A stretch of 54,058 bases of DNA from Roseomonas xinghualingensis (GTDB lineage Bacteria; Pseudomonadota; Alphaproteobacteria; Acetobacterales; Acetobacteraceae). The stretch is from NCBI RefSeq assembly GCF_025791835.1, contig NZ_JAOXLP010000022.1:1-54058 (forward strand), given 5' to 3'. Positions 7,780-15,656 of the stretch are shown here, one piece after another. The translations under genes and the position numbers were made by a program. Numbering within the stretch: position 1 is the stretch's first letter; each line of letters begins with the position of its first letter. The notes under the pieces are model-generated. The model saw only the letters and a program-made list of their open reading frames with translations. It did no database searches and was not told the origin of the DNA.

Positions 7780-9960
7780 ATGAGCCAGAAGCCGGAGAGC
7801 GGCCGGACTCCGTCGGAGGTGGCAAGTTCCGCGGCCGGGGCCCTCGGCGGCCAGGATGAAGCCAGCCCGCCTGCCCCTCGCAACGGCAAGGCCAGGGGCG
7901 CGAAGCCCGCGCGCCTTCCGCAGGAGGAGCCGGCCCCGATGGTACGGGCCAAGCCACCCGTTGCGGCCACCCTGGCCGTCGAGCCGGAAGCTTCGCGACT
8001 GGCCATGGCCATTGCCGCCTCCTCCCCACCGCCAGAGCCGGTGATCGTCTTCTCTCCCCCCGCGAACGAAGCGCGGCCGAGTCCGGAGGACGACAAGGCA
8101 CCTGCCGCGCCCCCTTCCCCCGCCCCGCCCCACGCCCCCGATGCCACCGCGACGGCACCGGAGCCAGAGCCAGCCGCCTTCCGCCTTCCCGATCCCGGCC
8201 TGGTCAGCCGCACGATGGCTGACGTGGCCGAGCGCGGTCAGCGCATCGTGGGCGACTTCCTGCGGCGCCAGGGCACGACGGATAGTCCGACCACCCCCGA
8301 TCCGCTGAACATCGGCGGCGCCTTCCTGGAGATGACGGCGCGGCTGATGGCCAATCCTGCCCGCATCATGCAGGCACAGATCGGCTTCTGGCAGGATTAC
8401 CTCACGCTCTGGCAGAATACTGCTCGCCGCATGATGGGCGTGCCGGTCGATCCGGTGATTGCGGAGCGCAAGGGCGACAAGCGCTTCAAGGACGATGCCT
8501 GGCGCGAGAACGAGGTCTTCGACTTCATCAAGCAGTCCTACCTGCTCTCCTCCCGCTACTTCACCAATGTGGTGCACGGGGCGGAGGGGCTGGACCCGAA
8601 GACGGCGCAGAAGGTGGATTTCTATACCCGCCAGTTCGTCGATGCGATGAGCCCCACCAATTTCTGGCTCACCAATCCCGAGGTGCTGCGCAAAACCGCC
8701 GAAACAGGTGGCGAGAACCTGCTCAAGGGCCTGTCCAACCTGCTCTCCGACCTGGAGCGCGGGAAGGGCAAGCTGCGCATCAACATGACCGACGAGAGCA
8801 AGTTCTCGATCGGGGAGAACATCGCCGTCACGCCCGGCAAGGTGGTGTACCGCAACCCGCTGATGGAGCTGATCCAATACAGCCCCACCACGGAAACGGT
8901 GCTGAAGCGCCCCCTGCTGATCCTGCCGCCCTGGATCAACAAGTTCTACATCCTGGATCTGCGCCCGAAGAATTCCTTCGTTCGCTGGGCCGTCAGCCAG
9001 GGCCACACGGTCTTCGTCGTCTCCTGGGTGAACCCGGACGAGTCGCTCGCCGAAATGGGCTTCGACGACTACATGCGCCTCGGCCCCTACGCCGCGCTGG
9101 AGGCCATCGAGAAGGCGACGGGCGAGCGCCAGGTGAATGCCATCGGCTATTGCCTCGGCGGGACGCTTCTGGCCTGCACCCTGGCCCATATGGCGAAGCG
9201 GCACGATGACCGCATCGCCTCCGCCACCTTCTTCACCACCATGCTGGACTTCGAGGAGGCGGGTGAACTCGGCGTCTTCATCGATGAGGAGCAGCTTCAG
9301 GCCCTGGAAGCGAAGATGAGCCAGCGCGGCTATCTCGAAGGCTCGGAAATGGCCGATACCTTCAATATGCTGCGCGCCAACGACCTGATCTGGTCCTTCG
9401 TGGTGCAGAACTACCTGCTGGGGCAGGAGCCTTTCCCCTTCGACCTGCTCTTCTGGAACGGCGATTCCACGCGGATGCCGGCGAAGATGCACAGCTTCTA
9501 CCTGCGCCGCATGTACCAGCAGAACGACCTGGTGAAACCAGGCACCATTGAGCTTGATGGCGAAGCACTGGACCTGCGCGACATCAAGGTGCCGTCCTAC
9601 CTGCTTGGCACGCGCGAGGATCACATCGCGCCCTGGAAGAGTAGCTATCGCGCAACGCAGATCTTCTCAGGCCCGGTGCGCTTCGTCCTGGCGGCATCGG
9701 GCCATATCGCCGGGGTGGTGAATCCGCCCGACAGCGGCAAGTACAGCCACTGGGTCGGCGGTGAGGAGGCTGCGCCGGAGCAGCCCGCCGACTGGTTCGA
9801 AGGCGCCACCGAATTCGCCGGCTCCTGGTGGCCGGACTGGCAGCGCTGGGTATCCTCGCAGGACCGGACCATGGTGCCCGCGCGCCAGCCCGGCGAAGGA
9901 GGGCTGCCGGCGCTGGAGGATGCACCAGGCAGCTATGTGAAGGTGATGGCGGGTGACTAG
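7780..9960 (+). CDS. phaC: Class I poly(3-hydroxyalkanoate) synthase
   Basis: 726 residues. It polymerises hydroxyacyl-CoA into storage polyester at the granule surface. The PhaC N domain covers about 190-360, with LNIGGAFLEMTARLMANPA at its start. The alpha/beta-hydrolase core carries the lipase-like box GYCLGG with nucleophile Cys458, Asp614 in TREDHIAPW and His642 in ASGHIAG. Spacing fits the known class I triad. The ATG at 7780 is preceded by AGGGAGAGG. The first 130 or so residues are Ala/Pro-rich and absent from classical enzymes of about 590 residues. No phaA, phaB or phaR gene is adjacent, so monomer supply is encoded elsewhere. Confidence 0.96.
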   Translation: MSQKPESGRTPSEVASSAAGALGGQDEASPPAPRNGKARGAKPARLPQEEPAPMVRAKPPVAATLAVEPEASRLAMAIAASSPPPEPVIVFSPPANEARPSPEDDKAPAAPPSPAPPHAPDATATAPEPEPAAFRLPDPGLVSRTMADVAERGQRIVGDFLRRQGTTDSPTTPDPLNIGGAFLEMTARLMANPARIMQAQIGFWQDYLTLWQNTARRMMGVPVDPVIAERKGDKRFKDDAWRENEVFDFIKQSYLLSSRYFTNVVHGAEGLDPKTAQKVDFYTRQFVDAMSPTNFWLTNPEVLRKTAETGGENLLKGLSNLLSDLERGKGKLRINMTDESKFSIGENIAVTPGKVVYRNPLMELIQYSPTTETVLKRPLLILPPWINKFYILDLRPKNSFVRWAVSQGHTVFVVSWVNPDESLAEMGFDDYMRLGPYAALEAIEKATGERQVNAIGYCLGGTLLACTLAHMAKRHDDRIASATFFTTMLDFEEAGELGVFIDEEQLQALEAKMSQRGYLEGSEMADTFNMLRANDLIWSFVVQNYLLGQEPFPFDLLFWNGDSTRMPAKMHSFYLRRMYQQNDLVKPGTIELDGEALDLRDIKVPSYLLGTREDHIAPWKSSYRATQIFSGPVRFVLAASGHIAGVVNPPDSGKYSHWVGGEEAAPEQPADWFEGATEFAGSWWPDWQRWVSSQDRTMVPARQPGEGGLPALEDAPGSYVKVMAGD

Positions 9961-10012
9961 AGTTTTCTCCGCTCACTCGCCTTCGCTTCAAATGCCCGGC
10001 CTGTCGTTTGCG

Positions 10013-10059
10013 GAGCGGATGCGCTCTGCCGGGCGATCCCGCCCGGCAGCGATCCGCTC
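10013..10059. terminator. Large hairpin between convergent phaC and lipoprotein genes
   Basis: An outer stem GAGCGGAT (10013-10020) pairs with ATCCGCTC (10052-10059), and an inner stem CTGCCGGGC (10026-10034) pairs with GCCCGGCAG (10041-10049) around a six-base loop. It lies 50 bases after the phaC stop and 12 bases before the convergent lipoprotein stop. There is no clear T run, so a bidirectional terminator or mRNA-stabilising structure is inferred, not shown. Confidence 0.5.
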
Positions 10060-10070
10060 AAGCGCATCGA

Positions 10071-10706
10071 TCAGATGCTGAAGGGAACCTGACCCCGCCC
10101 TCCCCGCTCTGGCGGTACGGGCGTGCTGAAATCCTGCGCCCAGCCATTGGTCTCGTCCAGGATCCGCACCCGCTCGGCCAGGGCGGCGGAGGCTATCTCG
10201 CCCTGTGGCAGCGGACCGGGGTCGGAGAGCCGGGCCAGTGCCGCCTCGCCGCCCCTCGGGAATAGGCTGGAGGGCAGCGCCGCGATGGCCTCGGCCCGGT
10301 TCCCCGTCCGCAGCGCGCGATAGGCAGCCGCCAGCGCCTCCGCCATGCGCGGCGAGGCGCCCAGCGGATCGGCGCCCAGCGCCCCGCGCATTTCGTCCCG
10401 CGCCAGCCCGATTCCCTCCCTTACGGCTCGGGGCAGCGGAGCCCAGCGGGGCTGGCTCATCAATTCCACTGCCAGCCATTCCAGCAATGCCGCCATCCGG
10501 GCAATCCGGGCGGGGTCGCCGGTAATGCCGGTATTCGCGCCCTGCATCCCCTGCGCAAGGACGGCGACGGCGCCCCGGCCGGGGTCCACATTGGTGGGCA
10601 ACAACCCGGCCGGAGCTGGCCGGGGCAGGTTGGGCTGGCGGAGCTCTGCGCAGGCGCCGAGGGCTGGCAGGGCAAGAAGGGAAAGAAGGGCGCGGCGTCG
10701 CGTCAT
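10071..10706 (-). CDS. Putative lipoprotein, paralogue of the gene upstream
   Basis: About 211 residues from the ATG at 10706; two further in-frame ATGs lie upstream. The signal starts MTRRRALLSLLALPALGAC with a clear lipobox Cys. The mature part is alpha-helical and Ala-rich, with no family I can name. It aligns by eye with the next gene upstream (10759-11301): both have an N..(F)..PARIARMAALLEW-like helix, a central LARDEMRGALG or ARWQVRRALG helix, and a final (F)PRGGEAALARLS.PGPLP or FAPGILTRLANMPSIP segment. The two look like a tandem duplication. Function unknown; envelope location inferred from the lipobox. Confidence 0.72.
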   Translation of the reverse strand: MTRRRALLSLLALPALGACAELRQPNLPRPAPAGLLPTNVDPGRGAVAVLAQGMQGANTGITGDPARIARMAALLEWLAVELMSQPRWAPLPRAVREGIGLARDEMRGALGADPLGASPRMAEALAAAYRALRTGNRAEAIAALPSSLFPRGGEAALARLSDPGPLPQGEIASAALAERVRILDETNGWAQDFSTPVPPERGGRGQVPFSI

Positions 10707-10758
10707 CGAGGGATCCGGTGCCATGGGCCGCGCAACATGCCCTGGCACGGGCGCGACG

Positions 10759-11301
10759 TCACGGGACGTCCCACTCTTCTTCCCGGCCGAACTCGATGTC
10801 GCGTTGCGCGCGGTGGGTTGCGAGATTGGCCTGGGGTATGCTCGGCATGTTGGCCAGCCGCGTCAGTATGCCCGGCGCGAAGACAGGTGGCGGCAGGGCC
10901 GCGGCGGCTGCCGCCCTATCACCCCGCGCCAGGGCGGTGGCAGCAGCCTCCATGCCAGCTATCACCACCGCGGGCGGAGCGTCCTCCTCGATTCCCAGCG
11001 CCCGCCGCACCTGCCAACGGGCTGCGAGAAGCGCTGGGCCAGTCATGGTGCTGAAGGTGTCGAAGGTGTTGTCCGCCATGACCGCCTCCGTCTCCCATTC
11101 GAGGCGGATGACCGCCACCGCCGCCTCGGCTGGCCGCCCCGCGAGCGAGGCAGGATTGCCGAAGGCCTCAGCCGCCCCGTTGATGGCATTGATGCCTGGG
11201 GCCCACGGTCCAGCCCCGGCCAGCGGAGGCACTGGCGGCACCACCGCCGGAGCGACGCATCCACCCAGTGCCAAGGCCAGGACGAAGACCATTCGGCGCA
11301 T
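10759..11301 (-). CDS. Putative lipoprotein, tandem paralogue
   Basis: 180 residues from the ATG at 11301 (MRRMVFVLALALGGC, lipobox GGC). The longer frame upstream merely overlaps the gamma-carbonic-anhydrase gene. The mature protein is short and helical, with Ala-rich repeats (GMEAAATALARGDRAAAAAALPPPVF). It shares the order and spacing of conserved segments with the downstream lipoprotein at 10071-10706. It starts 15 bases after the gamma-carbonic-anhydrase-like stop and may be co-transcribed with it and argC. No known domain recognised. Confidence 0.72.
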   Translation of the reverse strand: MRRMVFVLALALGGCVAPAVVPPVPPLAGAGPWAPGINAINGAAEAFGNPASLAGRPAEAAVAVIRLEWETEAVMADNTFDTFSTMTGPALLAARWQVRRALGIEEDAPPAVVIAGMEAAATALARGDRAAAAAALPPPVFAPGILTRLANMPSIPQANLATHRAQRDIEFGREEEWDVP

Positions 11302-11315
11302 GGCGCAGCCCTTTT

Positions 11316-11837
11316 CTAGAGGCTGGCGCGATGCTCCTTCGCCAGCTCGGCATAGTGGGCGGCCGTCTTGTCCCATCCGGCGCGCTCCTCGGGAGACATA
11401 ACGCGCACGAAGCGCGCGGGTGATCCGAGCCATAGCTCATTCGGCCCGATGCGCTTGCCGGGCGCGAGAAGCCCGCCTGCGCCGATCATCCCGCCTTCCT
11501 CGATCACCGCCCCATCCAGCACGGTGGCGCCCATGCCGACGAAGGCGCGGTTCTTCAGCGTGCAGGCATGGACGATGCAGGCATGCCCGACCGTGACATC
11601 GTCACCGATGATGGCGGGGATGGTGCCGCGCGCGACATGCACGATCGTGCCGTCCTGGATGTTGCTGCGGGCACCGATGCGGATGAAGTTGGTGTCTCCG
11701 CGCAGCACGCAGCCATACCAGACGCTCGCATCTTCCCCGAGCGTCACATCCCCGATCACCGAGGCGGAGGGCGCCACGAAGGCGCCCTCATGAATGACCG
11801 GCCACTTGCCCTTGAACGGAAAGAGCGGGCCGCTCAC
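11316..11837 (-). CDS. Gamma-carbonic-anhydrase-like hexapeptide protein
   Basis: 173 residues, the usual length for the PaaY/YrdA/CaiE group. The left-handed beta-helix is seen as repeated hexapeptides (GEDASVWYGCVLRGD, IRIGARSNIQDGTIV, FVGMGATVLDGAVI, GMIGAGGLLAPG). Probable metal ligands are His in IVHVARG and in VGHACIVHAC. The C-terminus WLGSPARFVR is the family's standard helix. The start is GTG overlapping the argC stop (GTGA, 11834-11837), so the two are translationally coupled. Whether it hydrates CO2 or binds a CoA thioester cannot be told from sequence. Confidence 0.9.
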   Translation of the reverse strand: MSGPLFPFKGKWPVIHEGAFVAPSASVIGDVTLGEDASVWYGCVLRGDTNFIRIGARSNIQDGTIVHVARGTIPAIIGDDVTVGHACIVHACTLKNRAFVGMGATVLDGAVIEEGGMIGAGGLLAPGKRIGPNELWLGSPARFVRVMSPEERAGWDKTAAHYAELAKEHRASL

Positions 11838-12790
11838 GCGGCCTTCCCCATCTGGCTGCCGGCATTGAGCCCGAGCATCAGGTCCAGGTTCTGCACGGCC
11901 GCGCCCGAGGCGCCCTTGCCCAGATTGTCCAGCCGCGCCACCAGCACGGCCTGGCCGCGCTTCGCGTTCCCGAAGACGCGCAGCTCGATGAGATTGGTGT
12001 CGTTCAGCGCCTCCGGCTCCAGCTTGCCGTTCGTCTCGGGGGGCAGGACGCGGACATATTCGGAACCCTGGTAATGCGCGGCCAGGGCCTCGTGCAGTGC
12101 TTCCGGCGCCGGGCTGCCCGCCAGCAGGTCCAGGTGCAGCGGGATGGAAACCAGCATGCCCTGGCGGAAATCGCCCACGCTGGGCACGAAGATCGGGCGG
12201 CGGGTCAGGCCGGAAAAGTGCTGCAACTCCGGCAGGTGCTTGTGCTCCAGCCCCAGCCCGTAGAGCTCGAAGGCCGGGGCGCCCTCGCCTTCATAGGCCG
12301 CGATCATGGCCTTGCCGCCGCCGGAATAGCCGGACACGGCGTTCACGGTGACCGGATAGTCCTTGGGCAGGAGGCCGGCATCCACCAGGGGCCGGAGCAA
12401 CAGGATGCCGCCGGTGGGGTAGCAGCCTGGATTGGTCACACGCCGCGCGGCAGCGATCTTCGCGGCCTGGCCCGGTGCCAGCTCCGGCACGCCATAGACC
12501 CAGTCCGGGTTCACCCGGTGCGCGGTGGAGGCATCCAGCAGCCGCGGCGCCTGCGCATTCAGGGAGGCGGCCAGGGTGGTGGCCTCCTTCGCCGCGTCGT
12601 CGGGTAGGCAGAGGATCACCACATCCACCTCGGCGAAGATGTCGCGCTTGGCGGCGGGGTCCTTTCGGAGTTCAGGCGGCAGGGAGCGCAGGTTGATGTC
12701 GGCGCGGCCCTGCAGGCGCTCGATGATCTGCAGGCCGGTCGTGCCGGACTCACCATCGATATAGACGCTCGGAATGCTGCCTTTGGCCAT
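11834..12790 (-). CDS. argC: N-acetyl-gamma-glutamyl-phosphate reductase, type 2
   Basis: 318 residues, the shorter type 2 ArgC form, which catalyses the NADPH-dependent third step of arginine synthesis. The nucleotide-binding start is YIDGESGTTGLQI, and the active-site cysteine lies in VTNPGCYPTGGILLLRPL. VSGYSGGGKAMI and the C-terminal NLGKGASGAAVQNLDLMLG segment match the family. The ATG at 12790 has GGAGGGCCAT immediately upstream. It heads a unit with the gamma-carbonic-anhydrase-like gene and probably the two lipoproteins. It lies about 50 bases beyond the rpsI terminator hairpin. Confidence 0.95.
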   Translation of the reverse strand: MAKGSIPSVYIDGESGTTGLQIIERLQGRADINLRSLPPELRKDPAAKRDIFAEVDVVILCLPDDAAKEATTLAASLNAQAPRLLDASTAHRVNPDWVYGVPELAPGQAAKIAAARRVTNPGCYPTGGILLLRPLVDAGLLPKDYPVTVNAVSGYSGGGKAMIAAYEGEGAPAFELYGLGLEHKHLPELQHFSGLTRRPIFVPSVGDFRQGMLVSIPLHLDLLAGSPAPEALHEALAAHYQGSEYVRVLPPETNGKLEPEALNDTNLIELRVFGNAKRGQAVLVARLDNLGKGASGAAVQNLDLMLGLNAGSQMGKAA

Positions 12791-12839
12791 ATGGCCCTCC
12801 CTTGGGGTGCAAATAGGGGCTTTGGGGTGCCGGAACGCA

Positions 12840-12869
12840 AGAGGGGCGGCCCTCGCGGGCCGCCCCTCT
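12840..12869 (-). terminator. Rho-independent-type hairpin after rpsI
   Basis: A perfect 13-bp stem (12840-12852 with 12857-12869) closes a four-base loop TCGC. It lies 47 bases past the rpsI stop and is followed on the minus strand by a short T-containing tract (TTGCGTTCC). It should end the rplM-rpsI transcript before argC. Confidence 0.75.
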
Positions 12870-12916
12870 GATCTCGATCCTTGATGCAGGACCGGCGTGA
12901 CGCCGGCCCGCCAGCG

Positions 12917-13414
12917 TCAGCGCTTGCTGAACTGGAAGGAACGTCGGGCCTTCGGCTTACCGTACTTCTTGCGCTCGACCACGCGCGGGTCACGGGTCAG
13001 GAAGCCGGCCTTCTTGAGGATCGGGCGCAGGCCCGGCTCATAGTTGGTCAGCGCGCGGGACAGGCCGTGGCGCACCGCGCCGGCCTGGCCGGAGAGGCCG
13101 CCGCCGACAACCGTGCAGATCACGTCGAACTGCTGGTAGCGGTCGGCCACCAGGAAGGGCTGGGCGATCAGCATGCGCAGCACCGGGCGGGCGAAGTACT
13201 TCGCGGCCGGCTTGTCGTTGATCGTGACCGTGCCCTTGCCCGGCTTGATCCACACGCGGGCGATCGCGTTCTTGCGGCGGCCGGTGGCATAGGCGCGGCC
13301 CAGGGCGTCGCGCTTCGGCTCACGGGTGGACGCGGCAGCGTCCGGGGAGGCCGGGGTGCCAGCGACGAGGGTCTTCAGGTCGGCCAGCGAAGTGGCGGTG
13401 GTCTGCTCGCTCAT
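12917..13414 (-). CDS. rpsI: 30S ribosomal protein S9
   Basis: 165 residues. The core starts [14 protein letters not shown], the S9 signature, continues with [20 protein letters not shown], and ends in the basic [17 protein letters not shown] tail that reaches toward the P-site tRNA. The first 35 residues or so are an acidic/Ala-rich extension seen in some alphaproteobacteria. The gene follows rplM by four bases in the standard rplM-rpsI operon and ends ahead of a strong hairpin. Confidence 0.97.
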   Translation of the reverse strand: MSEQTTATSLADLKTLVAGTPASPDAAASTREPKRDALGRAYATGRRKNAIARVWIKPGKGTVTINDKPAAKYFARPVLRMLIAQPFLVADRYQQFDVICTVVGGGLSGQAGAVRHGLSRALTNYEPGLRPILKKAGFLTRDPRVVERKKYGKPKARRSFQFSKR

Positions 13415-13418
13415 GGTC

Positions 13419-13904
13419 TCAGGCGGCCTTCTTCGCGGCGGCGAGGTTCTTGCGGTTCAGCGACCCGACATCCATCGACTTGGGCGACTGACCGGCATGC
13501 GGGTGCTCGGCACCGGCATAGACATGCAGGTTGCGCATCTGCTGGCGGCCCAGGTTGTTGCGCGTGATCATACGCTCAACCGCCTTCTCGAGCAGGCGCT
13601 CCGGGAAGCGGCTCTCGAGGGTCTCGCGCGCGGTGCGCTGCTTGATGCCGCCGGCATAGCCGGTGTGCCAGTAGAAGACCTTCTGCTCGGCCTTGTTGCC
13701 GGTCAGCTGCACGCGATTGGCGTTCACGATCACGACGTGGTCGCCGCAATCGACATGCGGGGTGAAGGTGCTCTTGTGCTTGCCACGCAGCAGGTTGGCG
13801 ACAACGGCCGCCAGCCGGCCGAGGACGAGGCCGTCAGCGTCGATCAGAATCCAGTTCTTCTGGACATCCGCCGGCTTGATCGAGCGGGTCTCTGTTTTCA
13901 GCAT
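13419..13904 (-). CDS. rplM: 50S ribosomal protein L13
   Basis: 161 residues from the ATG at 13904; another in-frame ATG at 13919 has no ribosome-binding site. The family pattern is clear: [50 protein letters not shown], and [22 protein letters not shown]. It is the first gene of the rplM-rpsI operon, with a consensus-like promoter about 35-60 bases upstream. The last residues are a Lys/Ala-rich tail. Confidence 0.97.
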   Translation of the reverse strand: MLKTETRSIKPADVQKNWILIDADGLVLGRLAAVVANLLRGKHKSTFTPHVDCGDHVVIVNANRVQLTGNKAEQKVFYWHTGYAGGIKQRTARETLESRFPERLLEKAVERMITRNNLGRQQMRNLHVYAGAEHPHAGQSPKSMDVGSLNRKNLAAAKKAA

Positions 13905-13936
13905 GATCCGTCTGTTCATTCGGTATTGCGGTGCGG

Positions 13937-13965
13937 CATATGCCCTTCGGGGCTGCCAGGGTCAA
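13937..13965 (-). promoter_or_regulatory. Sigma-70-type promoter of rplM-rpsI
   Basis: On the minus strand TTGACC (13960-13965) and CATATG (13937-13942) are separated by exactly 17 bases. This gives a near-consensus -35 box and a plausible -10 box, with the L13 start about 33 bases downstream. The region is notably less GC-rich than its surroundings. Confidence 0.65.
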
Positions 13966-13975
13966 GGAAAAGATG

Positions 13976-13995
13976 TGTGGTAACATTATACCACA
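13976..13995. promoter_or_regulatory. Perfect inverted repeat upstream of the rplM promoter
   Basis: TGTGGTA (13976-13982) and TACCACA (13989-13995) form a perfect 7-bp inverted repeat with a six-base AT-rich spacer. It sits just upstream of the rplM -35 box, between the divergent rplM and extensin-like genes, so it could be a regulator site for either. A TATAAT on the minus strand overlaps it. Confidence 0.4.
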
Positions 13996-14047
13996 TGGGC
14001 CGGAGCCCATGCCTTGTCGGGCTTCGCGCCCTTTTCCGGGCTCCTGA

Positions 14048-14740
14048 ATGCGCCGCTGGCTCACCCTCCTCCTCCTCCCGGTCCTGGCCATCCTGATCCT
14101 GCTGCTGCCGCGCGTTGTGGTGCTTCCCCCGGCCTGGAACCCCTGGACGCCGCTCGACCTCCGGGCGCCGCCGGGATTGCTCACCCGCTACAAGCTCTCC
14201 CGCATGGCAGGGGAGCCCGGCCTCTGCGCCGCCTCCTTCTCCCTCTCGGGCATTCCCCTCCAGCGGCTCCCACCCCAGCCGCTGCGGAACGGCTGCGGCA
14301 TTGAGGACCCCGTGCGGCTGCCGGGCGACCTGCGCTTCTCCCCCGGCACACCCGTGGTGAACTGCCCCCTGGCGGCCGCCTGGGTGATCTTTGAGCGCCA
14401 GGGTCTTCAACCGGCGGCCCAGGAAGCCTTCGGGCAGCGGGTAACGGGGGTGCGCCACCTCGGCGCCTATAACTGCCGCAACCTGTATCACCGGGCCGGT
14501 GGGCGGCGCAGCCGGCACGCCACGGCCGATGCGCTGGACCTGGGCGGCTTCACCCTGGCCGATGGCCGCGGCATCGGCCTGCCGCGCGACTGGGACTCCC
14601 CCGGCCCGCCCGGTGCCTTCCTGCGGGATGTGCGGGATGCCGCCTGCCGGGTCTTCGGCGCCGTGCTGGGTCCGGACTACAACGCCGCCCATCGCGACCA
14701 TTTCCACCTGGACCGAGGAGGCTGGGGAACCTGCCGATGA
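14048..14740 (+). CDS. Extensin-like C-terminal domain protein
   Basis: 230 residues. An N-terminal hydrophobic segment (residues 4-20, LTLLLLPVLAILILLLP) is a signal anchor, so the protein is probably periplasmic and membrane-tethered. The rest matches the bacterial extensin-like C-terminal family (PF06904): CGIEDPVRL, VNCPLAAAWVIFERQGLQPAA, SRHATADALDLGGF and HRDHFHLDRG. Conserved His and Asp residues resemble those of LAS-type peptidases, so a peptidoglycan-related zinc enzyme is possible but unproven. Its stop overlaps the next gene start by four bases (ATGA). Confidence 0.85.
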   Translation: MRRWLTLLLLPVLAILILLLPRVVVLPPAWNPWTPLDLRAPPGLLTRYKLSRMAGEPGLCAASFSLSGIPLQRLPPQPLRNGCGIEDPVRLPGDLRFSPGTPVVNCPLAAAWVIFERQGLQPAAQEAFGQRVTGVRHLGAYNCRNLYHRAGGRRSRHATADALDLGGFTLADGRGIGLPRDWDSPGPPGAFLRDVRDAACRVFGAVLGPDYNAAHRDHFHLDRGGWGTCR

Positions 14741-15594
14741 ACCAGCCGCCCATCGCCGTGATCGGCGCCTCCGGCCGCTCAGGCCTGGCCCTCTGCCGCG
14801 CCCTGATCGCCGAGAGCATGCCCTTTCGCCCTGTCGTGCGGAATGCCGCCCGCTGGGCCGCCGCCGGCCTGCCAGGCGAGCCGCGCCTCGCGGATCTGCG
14901 CGATTCCGCAGCCCTGCGCGCCGCGTTGGACGGGGCGGCCCAGGTCGTCTCCTGCGCCCATGCCCGCCATGCCCCCGCCATCCTGGCCGCCGCCCCGCCC
15001 GGCGCGCCAGTGGTGCTGATGGGCAGCACCCGCCGCTTCTCGAATTGGCGGGACGACCATGGGGAAGGCGTCCGGCGCGGAGAGGCGGCTCTGCTGGAGA
15101 GCGGCCGTCCCGGCGTCATCCTGCATCCCACCATGATCTATGGCGCGCAGGGGGAGGATAACGTCCAGCGCCTCGCCGCCCTGCTGCGCCGCCTGCCCTT
15201 CGCTCCCCTGCCCGGCGGTGGCAGGGCCCTGGTACAGCCCATCCACCAGTCCGACGTCACCCGCTCCCTCATTGCCGCCCTCCGGCGGGACTGGGATGGC
15301 CCGCAGGCCCTGGTGGTCGCCGGGCCGGAGCCGGTGCGCTACGCCGATTTTCTCCGCGCCGTCTGCCAGGCGGCGGGATTCGTCCCTCCCCGCGTGGTGC
15401 CCCTGCCCCTCGCGCCCCTCCTGGCCGCCGCGCCGCTGCTGCGCCTCATCCCGCGCCTGCCCCGGATTCGCGCGGCCGAGCTTCGCCGGCTAACCGAGGA
15501 CAAGGCCTTCGACATCACCCCGATGCGCCATATTCTCGGTTTCGAACCGATCGGACTGGACGAAGGCCTCGCGCGGACCTTCAAACAGGCCTGA
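14737..15594 (+). CDS. NAD(P)-binding NmrA/epimerase-type protein
   Basis: 285 residues. The Rossmann motif GASGRSGLALCRAL (about residues 9-22) is typical of atypical SDR/NmrA-like proteins. The middle has VVLMGSTRRFSNW and HPTMIYGAQGEDNVQRLAALL, as in complex-I-assembly-like or nucleoside-diphosphate-sugar epimerases. The C-terminal third resembles DUF-type extensions of that group. A catalytic Tyr-x-x-x-Lys is not evident. Translation is probably coupled to the extensin-like gene by the ATGA overlap. Substrate unknown. Confidence 0.82.
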   Translation: MNQPPIAVIGASGRSGLALCRALIAESMPFRPVVRNAARWAAAGLPGEPRLADLRDSAALRAALDGAAQVVSCAHARHAPAILAAAPPGAPVVLMGSTRRFSNWRDDHGEGVRRGEAALLESGRPGVILHPTMIYGAQGEDNVQRLAALLRRLPFAPLPGGGRALVQPIHQSDVTRSLIAALRRDWDGPQALVVAGPEPVRYADFLRAVCQAAGFVPPRVVPLPLAPLLAAAPLLRLIPRLPRIRAAELRRLTEDKAFDITPMRHILGFEPIGLDEGLARTFKQA

Positions 15595-15656
15595 CGGGGC
15601 TTCACACCCCGCCCGGACGCGACCACCATCCGCCGCCTTCGGACACCGAGGTCTCC

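Noticed and set aside
7591..9624. A 677-codon open frame on the minus strand opposite phaC
   Set aside because: It is an antisense shadow of a well-supported PHA synthase; composition is His/Gln/Arg/Gly-rich without any domain, as expected from high-GC complements.
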